A stretch of DNA of 64,000 bases from NCBI RefSeq assembly GCF_013408985.1, contig NZ_JACBZT010000001.1:3162001-3226000 (forward strand). Direction: 5' to 3'. A program made the translations under genes and the position numbers. Source of the stretch: Petropleomorpha daqingensis. Lineage in GTDB: Bacteria; Actinomycetota; Actinomycetes; Mycobacteriales; Geodermatophilaceae. A model generated the notes under the pieces. The model was not told the origin of the DNA. It did not search any database and was given only the letters and a program-made list of their open reading frames with translations. Shown here in pieces: positions 35,051-43,468 of the stretch. Positions within the stretch are counted from its first letter, which is position 1, and each line of letters opens with the position of its first letter.

Positions 35051-36396
35051 GGAGCCCGGATCTGCAGCTGCCGCCGGCCGAGGAGGTGCTGGCCGAGCTC
35101 GCCGAGTACGTCGCGCTGCCGAGCGTGAGCCGCAGCGCGTCGGCGGAGACCATGCGCGCGACGGCGGAGTGGCTCGCGGCGCGGCTGGCGTTCGCCGACG
35201 GCCGGGTCGAGGAGACCGACGGCTTCCCGGTGGTGCGCGGCGAGTGGCTCGGCGCGCCCGGCGCCCCGACGGTGCTGGTCTACGGCCACTACGACGTGCA
35301 GCCCACCGGCGACCTGGGGGAGTGGTCCACCCCGCCGTTCGAGATGGTGCGCGACGGTGACGTCGTCCGCGGCCGGGGGGTGACCGATGACAAGGGCCCG
35401 GTCCTGCTGGTGCTGGCGCTCGCGCGGGCGCTGCTGGCCCAGCGCGGCGGGCTGCCGCTCAACGTCAAGTTCCTGCTCGAGGGCGAAGAGGAGATCGGCA
35501 GCCCGCACCTGCCCGGCTACGTGCGGGCGCACGCCGAGGAGCTCGCTGCCGACCTGGTCATCTCGGCCGACGGCGCGATGTGGCGGCCCACCGAGCCGTC
35601 GCTGTCCATCGCGTCCAAGGGCCTCGTCGCGCTGGACATCGAGGTCACCGGCGCCGCGGCCGACCTGCACTCGGGTCGCTACGGCGGCACGGTGGCCAAC
35701 CCGCTGCACGCCCTGGCCACGGTGCTGGCCTCCCTGCACGGACCCGACGGCCGGGTCGCCGTCGCGGGCTTCGACCACGGGGTCCCCGAGCTGACCTCGG
35801 AGCGGCGGGCCGAGATCGGCGCGGTCGACTTCGACGACGAGGCCTACCGGGCCTCCGTCGGTGCCCCGGCGCTGTTCGGCGAGGCCGGCTACAGCACGCT
35901 CGAGCGGCTGTGGGAGCGGCCGACCCTGGAGGTCAACGGCATCTCCGGCGGCGGCAAGTACACGGTCATCCCGCACCGGGCGGTCGCGCACCTGTCCTGC
36001 CGGCTGGTCGGCCGGCAGGACCCGGACCGCGTCGTGGCGGCGATCGCGGCGCACGTGGCGGCGCTGGACGTGCCCGGGGTGGAGATCGAGGTGCGCGGCG
36101 ACCCCGGACGCGTGCCGGCCTACCGGATCGAACCCGACCACCCGGCGATCACCGCCGCCACGGAGGCGCTGCGCGAGGTGTACCCCGACCAGGAGGTGCT
36201 GCTCGCCGTCATCGCCGGCACCCTGCCGGCGACCACGTTGTTCGAGGAGGCGCTCGGGGCGAAGACGCTGTTCTTCTCCTTCGCCACCGCCGACGAGCAG
36301 CACCACGCGCCGAACGAGTTCCTCCGCGTGCGGCGGATCGACGAGGGCATGCGCGCGTGGTCGGCGCTCTGGACCCGGCTGGCCGGTGCCCGGTGA
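35047..36396 (+). CDS. M20-family dipeptidase (ArgE/DapE/CPG2 type)
   Basis: 449 residues from GTG overlapping the previous stop. Metal and catalytic motifs: YGHYDVQPT, GRGVTDDKGP, EGEEEIGS, SADGAM, and ADEQHHAPNEF, which carry the ligands and general base of di-zinc M20 peptidases. HYDVQPTGD and the dimerisation lid DLHSGRYGG fit the M20 dipeptidases such as carnosinase/CPG2-like enzymes. It would break dipeptides in the cytoplasm. Overlaps the M19 gene by 4 bp. Confidence 0.94.
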   Translation: MRSPDLQLPPAEEVLAELAEYVALPSVSRSASAETMRATAEWLAARLAFADGRVEETDGFPVVRGEWLGAPGAPTVLVYGHYDVQPTGDLGEWSTPPFEMVRDGDVVRGRGVTDDKGPVLLVLALARALLAQRGGLPLNVKFLLEGEEEIGSPHLPGYVRAHAEELAADLVISADGAMWRPTEPSLSIASKGLVALDIEVTGAAADLHSGRYGGTVANPLHALATVLASLHGPDGRVAVAGFDHGVPELTSERRAEIGAVDFDDEAYRASVGAPALFGEAGYSTLERLWERPTLEVNGISGGGKYTVIPHRAVAHLSCRLVGRQDPDRVVAAIAAHVAALDVPGVEIEVRGDPGRVPAYRIEPDHPAITAATEALREVYPDQEVLLAVIAGTLPATTLFEEALGAKTLFFSFATADEQHHAPNEFLRVRRIDEGMRAWSALWTRLAGAR

Positions 36397-37577
36397 GCGG
36401 CTACTCCTCCTACGACTACCTCCAGGGAGATCTGGGGCTGCCGGTCGTGGAGCTCGCACCGGAGTTCGGCCGGGTGCCGGCCTACGACGGCGGGTTCACC
36501 CCCGAGCAGGTGGCGCGCGCCGAGCGGCTGCTCGCCGAGCACATCACGATCAGCCTGCACGACCACCCGGTCCGCTTCCCTGCGGACATGGCCGACACCC
36601 CGCGGTACAACCGCACGGGCCGGCAGCACACCGCCTTCGCGGGGCTGCGCGCCGCGGGGCTCACGGTCGTGTTCGACAACATGATGGACGGCACCGCCTG
36701 CGTCACCGGGAACGCACCGTGGCAGTGGGACGACGTCATCACCGACCTGGGCATGCGCCAGGCCGACCTCGCCCACCAGTCCGATGTCGTCGTCGTTCGC
36801 ACGGTGGCCGACATCGAGGCGGCGCACGCGGCGGGCCGGGTCGGGCTGGTGCTCGGGCTGGAGGCGGCGACCCCCATCGGCAACGACCTGGACAAGCTCG
36901 ACGTCCTCTTCGGACTGGGGGTGCGGCAGATCGGCATCGCCTACTCCGACGCCAACGCGCTGGGCTCGGGTCTGAACGAGGCCGTCGACGGCGGCCTGAC
37001 CACCCTCGGGCGCCGTGCGGTGCGGCGGATGAACCAGCTCGGACTGGCGATCGACGTCTCGCACTCCTCGGACCGGACCGGCATCGACGCCTGCGCCGTG
37101 TCCGACCGCCCCGTGTTCATCACCCACGCCGGCGCCCGCGCGGTGTGGGACATCCCCCGGCTCAAGGGCGACGACGTCCTGCGGGCGGTCGCCGACACCG
37201 GCGGGGTGATCGGGATGTCGGCCGCCCCGCACACCACCGTGTCGCACGAGCACCCCCGGCACAGCCTGGCGTCGGTCATGGACCACTTCGCCTACTGCGC
37301 GGACCTCGTGGGCATCGAGCACGTCGCGTTCGGCCCGGACACCCTCTACGGGGACCACGTCGGGCTGCACACCACGTTCGCGTCGCTGCTGGCCACCGAG
37401 CCGCGGCCGGGCGCCCCCGTGCCCGAGCGCGTGCCCTACGTCGACGGGCTGGAGAACCCGACGGAGAACTTCCACAACATCGCGGCCTGGCTGGTGCGGG
37501 CGGGGTGCAGCGACGAGGAGATCGTCGCGGTGCTGGGCGGCAACGTCCTGCGCGCGTTGGGGGAGATCTGGGTCTGA
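36393..37577 (+). CDS. M19 membrane-dipeptidase family (renal dipeptidase-like)
   Basis: 394 residues from GTG overlapping the M20 stop. Zinc ligands of the family are visible: SLHDHPVRF (HxH, usually HxD), LGLEAATP (bridging Glu), DVSHSSD (His) and ITHAGARA (His). M19 enzymes hydrolyse a range of dipeptides, including those with a C-terminal D-residue, and some act on N-acyl-D-amino acids. No signal peptide is present, so it probably works in the cytoplasm. It closes the 17-kb cluster. Confidence 0.93.
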   Translation: MSGYSSYDYLQGDLGLPVVELAPEFGRVPAYDGGFTPEQVARAERLLAEHITISLHDHPVRFPADMADTPRYNRTGRQHTAFAGLRAAGLTVVFDNMMDGTACVTGNAPWQWDDVITDLGMRQADLAHQSDVVVVRTVADIEAAHAAGRVGLVLGLEAATPIGNDLDKLDVLFGLGVRQIGIAYSDANALGSGLNEAVDGGLTTLGRRAVRRMNQLGLAIDVSHSSDRTGIDACAVSDRPVFITHAGARAVWDIPRLKGDDVLRAVADTGGVIGMSAAPHTTVSHEHPRHSLASVMDHFAYCADLVGIEHVAFGPDTLYGDHVGLHTTFASLLATEPRPGAPVPERVPYVDGLENPTENFHNIAAWLVRAGCSDEEIVAVLGGNVLRALGEIWV

Positions 37578-37580
37578 GCG

Positions 37581-38102
37581 CTACGGCCAGTGCACCTGGC
37601 CGTCGCCGCCCAGAACGGCGCCGGCGCTGGGTTCGTGCGCGCGCAGCCGGCCGTCGGGCATCAGGTGGGTCACCGGCACATCCCGGGCCAGGACGGCGAC
37701 GTCGGCGATCAGCCGCCGGTGGCAGCGCCACCACACGCTCTCGCTGCACATGACCGCGACCGCGCCGGCCCGGGCCTCGGCCAGCACCTCGTCGAGCGCC
37801 GCGGAAAACTCCGGCGTGCGGGTGTGCGCGGCATAGGCCGCGAACTGCGCGACGGTCCACCAGGCGTCGGCCACCGGTTCGCCCTTCGGCAGCGAGCGGC
37901 GGCCGCCGAGCCGCTCCTCCCAGCGGTAGCCGATCCCGGCCTCGGGCAGCCACTCGGCCAGCGCCTCGCGCCGGACATCGGGGTTGTTCCGGCTGCCGGG
38001 GAAGCGCCGGACGTCGACCACCGTCCCGACCGAGGCCCCGGCGAGGCGCCCGGCGAGCGCGACACGGTCGTCGGGGCCGTGGCCGACGGTCAGAAGGGGC
38101 AC
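37581..38102 (-). CDS. DUF488-family protein
   Basis: 173 residues. The N-terminus LTVGHGPDDRVALAGRL, VVDVRRFPGSRNNPD and the late motif MCSESVWWRCHRRLIAD (Cys, Trp, Cys-His-Arg) define the DUF488 family, whose biochemical role is not established. It converges with the peptide cluster (3 bp after its stop) and is divergent from the MFS gene. Confidence 0.85.
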   Translation of the reverse strand: MPLLTVGHGPDDRVALAGRLAGASVGTVVDVRRFPGSRNNPDVRREALAEWLPEAGIGYRWEERLGGRRSLPKGEPVADAWWTVAQFAAYAAHTRTPEFSAALDEVLAEARAGAVAVMCSESVWWRCHRRLIADVAVLARDVPVTHLMPDGRLRAHEPSAGAVLGGDGQVHWP

Positions 38103-38124
38103 CCGCTCTGCTTACCGTGTGCGC

Positions 38125-39276
38125 ATGCAGGGGGCAGAGGCACGGACGGCGCTGTGGCGGACGCCCGCTCTCCAGGCCCTGGTCGGCGCGACCGCCCTCG
38201 GCTTCGCCAGCTACTGCCTGACCCTCGCCTCGCTGCCGGCCTACGCGGTCGCCGGGGGCGCGGGCGCCACCACCGCCGGTGCGGTGACCACCGTGTTCCT
38301 GCTGGTCACGATCGCGGTGCAGATGACCGTGCCGGCGCTCACCGCGCGGTTCGGCATCGGGCCGGTGCTCGCCGCGGGGCTGATCGCCCTGGGCGCGCCG
38401 GCTCCGCTCTACGTCCTGGACGACGGCCTCGGCTGGCTCAGCGCGGTCTCGGCGGTGCGCGGCGCGGGGTTCGCCGTCCTGACGGTGCTCGGCTCGACGC
38501 TGGCCGCGCTGGTCGCCCCGCCCGAGCGGCGCGGCGAGTCGATCGGCCTCTACGGCCTGGCGATCGCGGTGCCCAACCTCGTCGCCGTCCCGGCCGGGGT
38601 GGCGCTCGTGCTGGCCGGGCACCCCGCGTGGCTGGCCTGGCTGGCCGCCTCGCCGGTGCTGGCGCTGCCGCTGCTGCCGCGTCTCGTCCGCGCCGTGCCG
38701 CCGGGCTCCACGTCCGGGGGGACGGGCTCCCGACGGGCGGCGCTGGCCGCGCTCGCGCCGTCGGCGGTGCTGCTGGTGGTCACCCTGGCCGGCGGCGCGC
38801 TGGTCACCTTCCTGCCGATCGAGCGCCCGGACGGCGTGCTCGCCACGGTCGCGCTGATCGTCTTCGGGATCACCGGGGCGCTCACCCGCTGGCGGGCCGG
38901 CGTGCTGGCCGACCGGATCGGGCACCGGGTCCTGCTGCCGGTCGCGGTCGTCGTCGGCGCGCTGGGGCTGGTGCTCGTCGCGGTCGGGCTGAGCAGCGCC
39001 GATGCGGTGCTGCTCGCCGGCGCCGCCGTCTTCGGGGCCGGGTTCGGGGCGACGCAGAACCTGACCCTGCTGGCCGCGTTCGGCCGGGCCGGGGACGCCG
39101 GGACGACGACGGCGAGCGCGCTGTGGAACGCCTCCTTCGACGCAGGCACGGCCATCGGCGCGCTCGTGCCGGGCCTGGTGGCGGCGGCGGTCGGGCTGCC
39201 GTGGACCTACGCGCTCGTCGCGGCGGTGCTCGTCGCCGCGCTGCCGGTGGCCCGCATCTCGACCCGGCTCAGCTGA
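38125..39276 (+). CDS. MFS transporter (12 membrane segments)
   Basis: 383 residues from ATG (a GTG lies 6 bp upstream). It is almost entirely hydrophobic, in about twelve segments, with the conserved loop FGIGPVLAAGLIALGAPAP and the family A-like motif in the second half (GVLADRIGHRVLLPV). The exported or imported molecule cannot be named. It overlaps the end of the small minus-strand gene by 8 bp. Confidence 0.85.
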   Translation: MQGAEARTALWRTPALQALVGATALGFASYCLTLASLPAYAVAGGAGATTAGAVTTVFLLVTIAVQMTVPALTARFGIGPVLAAGLIALGAPAPLYVLDDGLGWLSAVSAVRGAGFAVLTVLGSTLAALVAPPERRGESIGLYGLAIAVPNLVAVPAGVALVLAGHPAWLAWLAASPVLALPLLPRLVRAVPPGSTSGGTGSRRAALAALAPSAVLLVVTLAGGALVTFLPIERPDGVLATVALIVFGITGALTRWRAGVLADRIGHRVLLPVAVVVGALGLVLVAVGLSSADAVLLAGAAVFGAGFGATQNLTLLAAFGRAGDAGTTTASALWNASFDAGTAIGALVPGLVAAAVGLPWTYALVAAVLVAALPVARISTRLS

Positions 39277-39613
39277 CCGCGCGGTCGGCGGCGGCGCGCA
39301 GCGAGCGGAGGAACAGCACCTCCTCGCCGGAGCGCCGCAGCCAGGTGCGCAGGCCGTCGACGTCGTCGCGAGAGCCGTCGCGGAGGGAGGCGAGCCGCAG
39401 CTGCCGGGTGCTGGCCTGGGCGCGCTGCGCCGGCGGCAGCGACCGGCCGAGGGCGCGGGCCAGACCGGTCAGCCCGGCGCCGAGGAAGACCAGGTCGCGG
39501 ATCTCGCTCAGCCCGTCCAGCAGCGCCTGGGCGGCGGGGTCGTCGGCGTCGAGCAGGCGGAGGAACTCGTCGGCGCGGTCGCGGCCCTGGGCGGCCGGAT
39601 CGGGGGTGCTCAC
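39269..39613 (-). CDS. Hypothetical protein coupled to a LacI regulator
   Basis: 114 residues from GTG; the start overlaps the LacI stop by 4 bp as GTGA, so it is translated with it. The sequence is charged and helical (ADEFLRLLDADDPAAQALLDGL, LRTWLRRSGEEVLFLRSLRAA). No domain recognised. Confidence 0.6.
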   Translation of the reverse strand: MSTPDPAAQGRDRADEFLRLLDADDPAAQALLDGLSEIRDLVFLGAGLTGLARALGRSLPPAQRAQASTRQLRLASLRDGSRDDVDGLRTWLRRSGEEVLFLRSLRAAADRAVS

Positions 39614-40698
39614 CCGCCCGACGATGCCAGGTGCGCGCGGAGCACCGCCGGCGCCGGGGCGGTCGACTGCCGCACCACCAGCTCGGTGGCCAGCTCCACG
39701 TGGTGCGACTCGACCTCCTCGTCGGCGGCCAGCCGCATCGCCGTCCGCATCGCCACCTTGCCCATCTCCTGCAGCGGCTGGCGCACCGTGGTCAGCGCGG
39801 GCGAGGAGAGCCGGGCCAGCTCGGTGTCGTCGAAGCCCACGACGCTGAGGTCATCCGGGATCCGCAGCCCGCGTGCCCGCGCCGCCTCGAGCACCCCGAC
39901 CGCGGTCTCGTCGCTGCCGGCGAACACGGCGGTCGGCCGTTCGGGCAGGTCGAGCAGCACGCCGCCCTGCACCAGCCCGTCCTCGTGGAGGAACCCGCCG
40001 TAGCGCACGTACTCCGGGAGGACCGGCAGCCCGGCGGCGTCCATCGCGGCGCGGTAGCCGTGCATCCGCGCCTGGTTGCAGGCCGAGGTGGCCGGCCCGC
40101 CCAGGTAGGCGATCCGGCGGTGGCCCAGGTCGAGCAGGTGCTGGGTGGCCGACAGCCCGCCGGTGAAGTTGGTCGACCCGACGCTGGTCACGTCGACGTG
40201 CGGCAGGTTCACGGGATCGATGACGACGAGCGGCAGACCCGCGCGCGACAGGGCGGTGAGGTCGGAGGAGGTGAGCTCGTCGACGACGGTGATCACCGCG
40301 CGCCGTCCCGCCGCGGCGAGCTCGCTGGCCCACGCGCTCGGCCGCCCGCTGCCCGAGCGGCGCTGCCCGTGCCGCCGCATGCTCACCACGACGGCGACGT
40401 CCATCTCCTGCCCGGCGTCGAGCAGGCCCTGCAGCACCTCGGTGGAGTAGGCGTTGAGCTCCCCGGCGTAGACCAGCTCGACGGTCGGGCGGGTGGCCGG
40501 CACGGCGCGGCGCACCGCGTCGGCCGGCCGCCCGGCGTAGTCGAACTGCTCCAGCAGTTCCTGGACCAGCCCGCGGGTGGCCGGTGCGACGTCGCTGCGC
40601 CCGTTGAGCACCTTCGAGACCGTCGCCACCGACACCCCGGCCGCGGCCGCGACGGTGGCGAGCGTCGGGCGCCCGTCCTTGGTGGGAACCGGCCTCAT
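39610..40698 (-). CDS. LacI-family regulator of the GH3 beta-glucosidase operon
   Basis: 362 residues from the ATG at 40696-40698; the extension further upstream lies over the beta-glucosidase gene. The helix-turn-helix reads PTLATVAAAAGVSVATVSKVLNG, followed by a periplasmic-binding-protein-like sensor (LVVIDPVN, GHRRIAYLGGP, VVGFDDTELARLSSPALTTV). It overlaps the beta-glucosidase stop by 4 bp (ATGA), so regulator and enzyme share an mRNA. A likely operator is the near-palindrome at 43147-43160. Confidence 0.92.
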   Translation of the reverse strand: MRPVPTKDGRPTLATVAAAAGVSVATVSKVLNGRSDVAPATRGLVQELLEQFDYAGRPADAVRRAVPATRPTVELVYAGELNAYSTEVLQGLLDAGQEMDVAVVVSMRRHGQRRSGSGRPSAWASELAAAGRRAVITVVDELTSSDLTALSRAGLPLVVIDPVNLPHVDVTSVGSTNFTGGLSATQHLLDLGHRRIAYLGGPATSACNQARMHGYRAAMDAAGLPVLPEYVRYGGFLHEDGLVQGGVLLDLPERPTAVFAGSDETAVGVLEAARARGLRIPDDLSVVGFDDTELARLSSPALTTVRQPLQEMGKVAMRTAMRLAADEEVESHHVELATELVVRQSTAPAPAVLRAHLASSGG

Positions 40699-43127
40699 GA
40701 GCTGCCTCCGGCGGGTTCGACCTGGACCGGGGTGACCAGCCGGCGGTCGGTGCCGACCTCGCGCAGCGATCCGGTCAGGCGGACCACCCCACGGCACGGC
40801 AGGGAGGACGACGAGGTCCCGACCAGCACCTCGACGTCCCCGGGCTCGACCACCCGGCGCAACGCGCGATCGTGGAACGCCGTCCGGTCGGCGTGCACGT
40901 CGAACCGGACGTCCACCGCCTCGCCGGGCTCCAGCGAGACCCGCCGGAACCCGGTCAGCTGCTTGACCGGCCGGACCACCGACGCCAGGACGTCGTGCAG
41001 GTAGAGCTGCACGACCTCGTCGCCGGCCCGCTCGCCGGTGTTGCGCACCCGCACGGTCGCGCTGAACTCGCCGTCGGTGGGCACCTCGGCCGCGGACAGC
41101 CGAAGGTCGTCGACCTCGAAGGTCGTGTACGAGGTGCCGAACCCGAAGGGGAACAGCGGGGTCGAGTCGACGCTGCTGATGCCGGCGCTCTCGGCCCCGC
41201 CGAGCGGCGGCTGCAGGTAGGTGTGCGGCTGACCGCCGGGGCGGTGCGGGATCTGCACGGGCAGCTTGCCGCCGGGGTTGACCCGGCCGGACAGCACGCC
41301 GGCGACGGCACCGCCCCCCTCCTCACCGGGCATGAAGGCCTGCACCAGCGCGGCGGCGCGGCCGTGCACCGCGCCCAGCGCGTACGGGCGGCCGGAGACG
41401 ACCACGACGACCACCGGCGTGCCGGTGGCCAGCAGCTCCTCGAGCAGCTCGGCCTGCACGCCCGGCAGCCGCAGGTCGTCGGCGTCGCAGCCCTCCCCGG
41501 AGGTGCCGTGGCCGAACAGACCGGCCAGGTCGCCGACGACGGCGACGCACAGGTCGGCCCCGCGGGCGGCCTCGACCGCGGCGGGGAAGCCCGAGCGGTC
41601 CTCGTCCTGCACCGGGCAGCCGCGCTCGTGCACGAGCTCGATGCCCGGCAACTCCCCGCGCAGCGCGTCGAGGACGGTCGGCACCTCGATGCCGAGCCCG
41701 GCGTCGGGGTAGCGGGGCAGCACGTGGTTGGGGAAGGCGTAGCAGCCCATCATCGTGCGGCCGTCGTCGGCGCACGGTCCGACCACGGCGACCCGGCGCA
41801 GCTCCGGCCGGCCCTCGCCGAGCAGCGGCAGCGCCGTCCCGGCGTCGAGCAGGACGACGGAGCGCTCGGCGAGCTCCCGGGCGAGGGCCCGGTTGGCGGG
41901 GGAGTCCAGGTCGACCCCGTCGGCGCCGGCCACCGAGTCCTCCGGCGTCCAGTCCGGGTCGAGCAGCCCCAGCTCGGCCTTCTGCAGGAGCGCGCGGCGG
42001 GCCGCGCGGTCGACGACCTCCTCGGCCAGCTCACCCCGGCGGACCCGCTCGACCAGCCCGGCGCCGTAGCCCAGGGTGTCGGGCAGCTCGATGTCGATGC
42101 CCGCCGTGAGCGCCAGCGCGCCCGCCTCGTCGGCGTCGGCGGCGACGCGGTGCATGGTGGCGAGGAACGGCACGGCCCAGTAGTCGGAGACGACGGTGCC
42201 CGTGAACCCCCACTCGTCGCGCAGCAGCTCGGTGAGCAGCCAGGAGTCCGAGCCGGCGGGGATGCCGTCGACGTCGGCGTAGGAGTTCATCACCGAGCCG
42301 ACCCCGCCCAGGGTCACCGCGGCCTCGAACGGCGGCAGGACGACGTCGAGCAGCTCGCGGCGGCCCATCGACACCGGACCGTGGTTGCGCGCCGCGCGCG
42401 AGGCGGAGTACCCGGCGAAGTGCTTGAGCGTGGCCAGGACGCCGGACCCCTGCAGGCCGCGGACGTAGGCGGTGCCGAGCGTGGCGACCAGGTGCGGGTC
42501 CTCGCCGAGGGTCTCCTCGACCCGGCCCCACCGGTAGTCGCGGACGACGTCGAGCACGGGGGACAGGCCCTGGTGCACGCCGAGAGCGGCCATGTCGCGG
42601 CCGATCGCCGCGGCCATCCGCTCCACGAGCTCGGGGTCGAAGGTGGCGCCCCAGGCGATCGCGGCCGGGTAGACGGTGGCGCGGAACGCGGTGAACCCGG
42701 TCAGGCACTCCTCGTGGACGAGGGCCGGGATGCCCAGCCGCGAGTTGGCCAGCACGATGCGCTGCTGCCGGACCAGGTCGGCCGCGCCGTCGGCCGCGGA
42801 GACCGGCACGCTGCCGTACACGCGGGTCAGGTGGCCCAGCCCGTGCCGGCTCGCCTCCTCCAGCGGGATCGTGCCCGAGGCGGCGAAGACGTCCTGCATG
42901 GGTGCCACGTTGAGCACCTCGGCCTCGGAGCCGGCCTCGGCCGGGTCCGCCGCGGGCGCTTCCTCGTGCTGCATGTCGTTGCCGACCCAGCGGCTGCCCA
43001 GCTGGGCCACCTTCTCCTCGAGCGTCAGCTCGCGCAGGAGCAGTTCTGCGCGCTCGAGGGCCGGCAGCGCCGTGTCCCGCCAGGTGCCCGCGGGGGAGGC
43101 GGTGTCAGGGTCGGACGTGGCCGTCAC
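40695..43127 (-). CDS. GH3 beta-glucosidase
   Basis: 810 residues from GTG. Order: N-terminal GH3 barrel with KHFAGYSASRAARNHGP (substrate loop) and the nucleophile aspartate in TVVSDYWAVPF, then the second alpha/beta domain (VVLLDAGTALPLL, VVGPCADDG), then a C-terminal fibronectin III-like domain (VRVRNTGERAGDEVVQLYLHD). No signal peptide is seen, so it is probably intracellular. It hydrolyses beta-linked oligosaccharides taken up by the neighbouring transporter, or xylosides/glucosides. Divergent from the sugar ABC operon. Confidence 0.93.
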   Translation of the reverse strand: MTATSDPDTASPAGTWRDTALPALERAELLLRELTLEEKVAQLGSRWVGNDMQHEEAPAADPAEAGSEAEVLNVAPMQDVFAASGTIPLEEASRHGLGHLTRVYGSVPVSAADGAADLVRQQRIVLANSRLGIPALVHEECLTGFTAFRATVYPAAIAWGATFDPELVERMAAAIGRDMAALGVHQGLSPVLDVVRDYRWGRVEETLGEDPHLVATLGTAYVRGLQGSGVLATLKHFAGYSASRAARNHGPVSMGRRELLDVVLPPFEAAVTLGGVGSVMNSYADVDGIPAGSDSWLLTELLRDEWGFTGTVVSDYWAVPFLATMHRVAADADEAGALALTAGIDIELPDTLGYGAGLVERVRRGELAEEVVDRAARRALLQKAELGLLDPDWTPEDSVAGADGVDLDSPANRALARELAERSVVLLDAGTALPLLGEGRPELRRVAVVGPCADDGRTMMGCYAFPNHVLPRYPDAGLGIEVPTVLDALRGELPGIELVHERGCPVQDEDRSGFPAAVEAARGADLCVAVVGDLAGLFGHGTSGEGCDADDLRLPGVQAELLEELLATGTPVVVVVVSGRPYALGAVHGRAAALVQAFMPGEEGGGAVAGVLSGRVNPGGKLPVQIPHRPGGQPHTYLQPPLGGAESAGISSVDSTPLFPFGFGTSYTTFEVDDLRLSAAEVPTDGEFSATVRVRNTGERAGDEVVQLYLHDVLASVVRPVKQLTGFRRVSLEPGEAVDVRFDVHADRTAFHDRALRRVVEPGDVEVLVGTSSSSLPCRGVVRLTGSLREVGTDRRLVTPVQVEPAGGSS

Positions 43128-43146
43128 GAAGGCTCCTCGAAAGTTG

Positions 43147-43160
43147 TTACGAACTCGTTA
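43147..43160. promoter_or_regulatory. Candidate LacI-type operator before the GH3 gene
   Basis: TTACGA-AC-TCGTTA is symmetric at 5 of 6 arm positions, 20 bp upstream of the GH3 start and in an AT-rich stretch suited to its promoter. Inferred target of the co-transcribed LacI regulator. Confidence 0.4.
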
Positions 43161-43292
43161 TTGTATCGACTTTTCGGGCCGTTTTGCGCCATTTCGGGCA
43201 GGTTCGGGGCATGTTAAGGCGAACATCTGCCCAGGCAGGGCGCTTGAGGCCGGTTCACTCTGGCGCACTGTGAGCGATAGCACAACCGCCCG

Positions 43293-43321
43293 TTGACAGG
43301 TCTCACACCGAAAAGTAGCGT
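43293..43321 (+). promoter_or_regulatory. Promoter of the sugar ABC operon
   Basis: TTGACA (43293-43298), a 17-bp spacer, and TAGCGT (43316-43321) form a good housekeeping-type promoter. Transcription would start near 43328 and give a leader of about 140 nt. Confidence 0.6.
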
Positions 43322-43370
43322 CCGCCGCGCGGTCGCCTCCGACGTGGTGCTGCTCACACTCGCACATCCG

Positions 43371-43384
43371 TGGGAGCGTTTCCA
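43371..43384. promoter_or_regulatory. CebR-box-like operator upstream of the binding-protein gene
   Basis: TGGGAGCGTTTCCA matches the Streptomyces CebR operator TGGGAGCGCTCCCA at 12 of 14 positions. It lies in the leader about 45 bp downstream of the predicted transcription start, where a repressor would block elongation. A second, better copy lies before the GH1 gene. Confidence 0.7.
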
Positions 43385-43468
43385 GTACCTCGCAGGAGGA
43401 GTCCGCACCATCGGCGATGAATCCGCCGCGGGGCTCGGCGCCGCGGCCTCTGGACAACGGAGACCAGC

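Larger units (their letters stand above)
43128..43468. other. Divergent control region, GH3 operon / sugar ABC operon
   Basis: 341 bp with no gene. It contains, left to right, an AT-rich stretch with the near-palindrome TTACGA-AC-TCGTTA (43147-43160), a sigma-70-like promoter facing right (43293-43321), a CebR-like box (43371-43384) inside the transcribed leader, and the GGAG ribosome site of the binding-protein gene (43459-43462). Confidence 0.7.

Noticed and set aside
32845-36396. An 1183-codon frame that would fuse upstream sequence to the M20 dipeptidase
   Set aside because: The part before 35047 is Arg/Pro/Gly noise overlapping the alcohol dehydrogenase and ammonia-lyase genes, and a GTG overlapping the previous stop gives a normal-length M20 protein.
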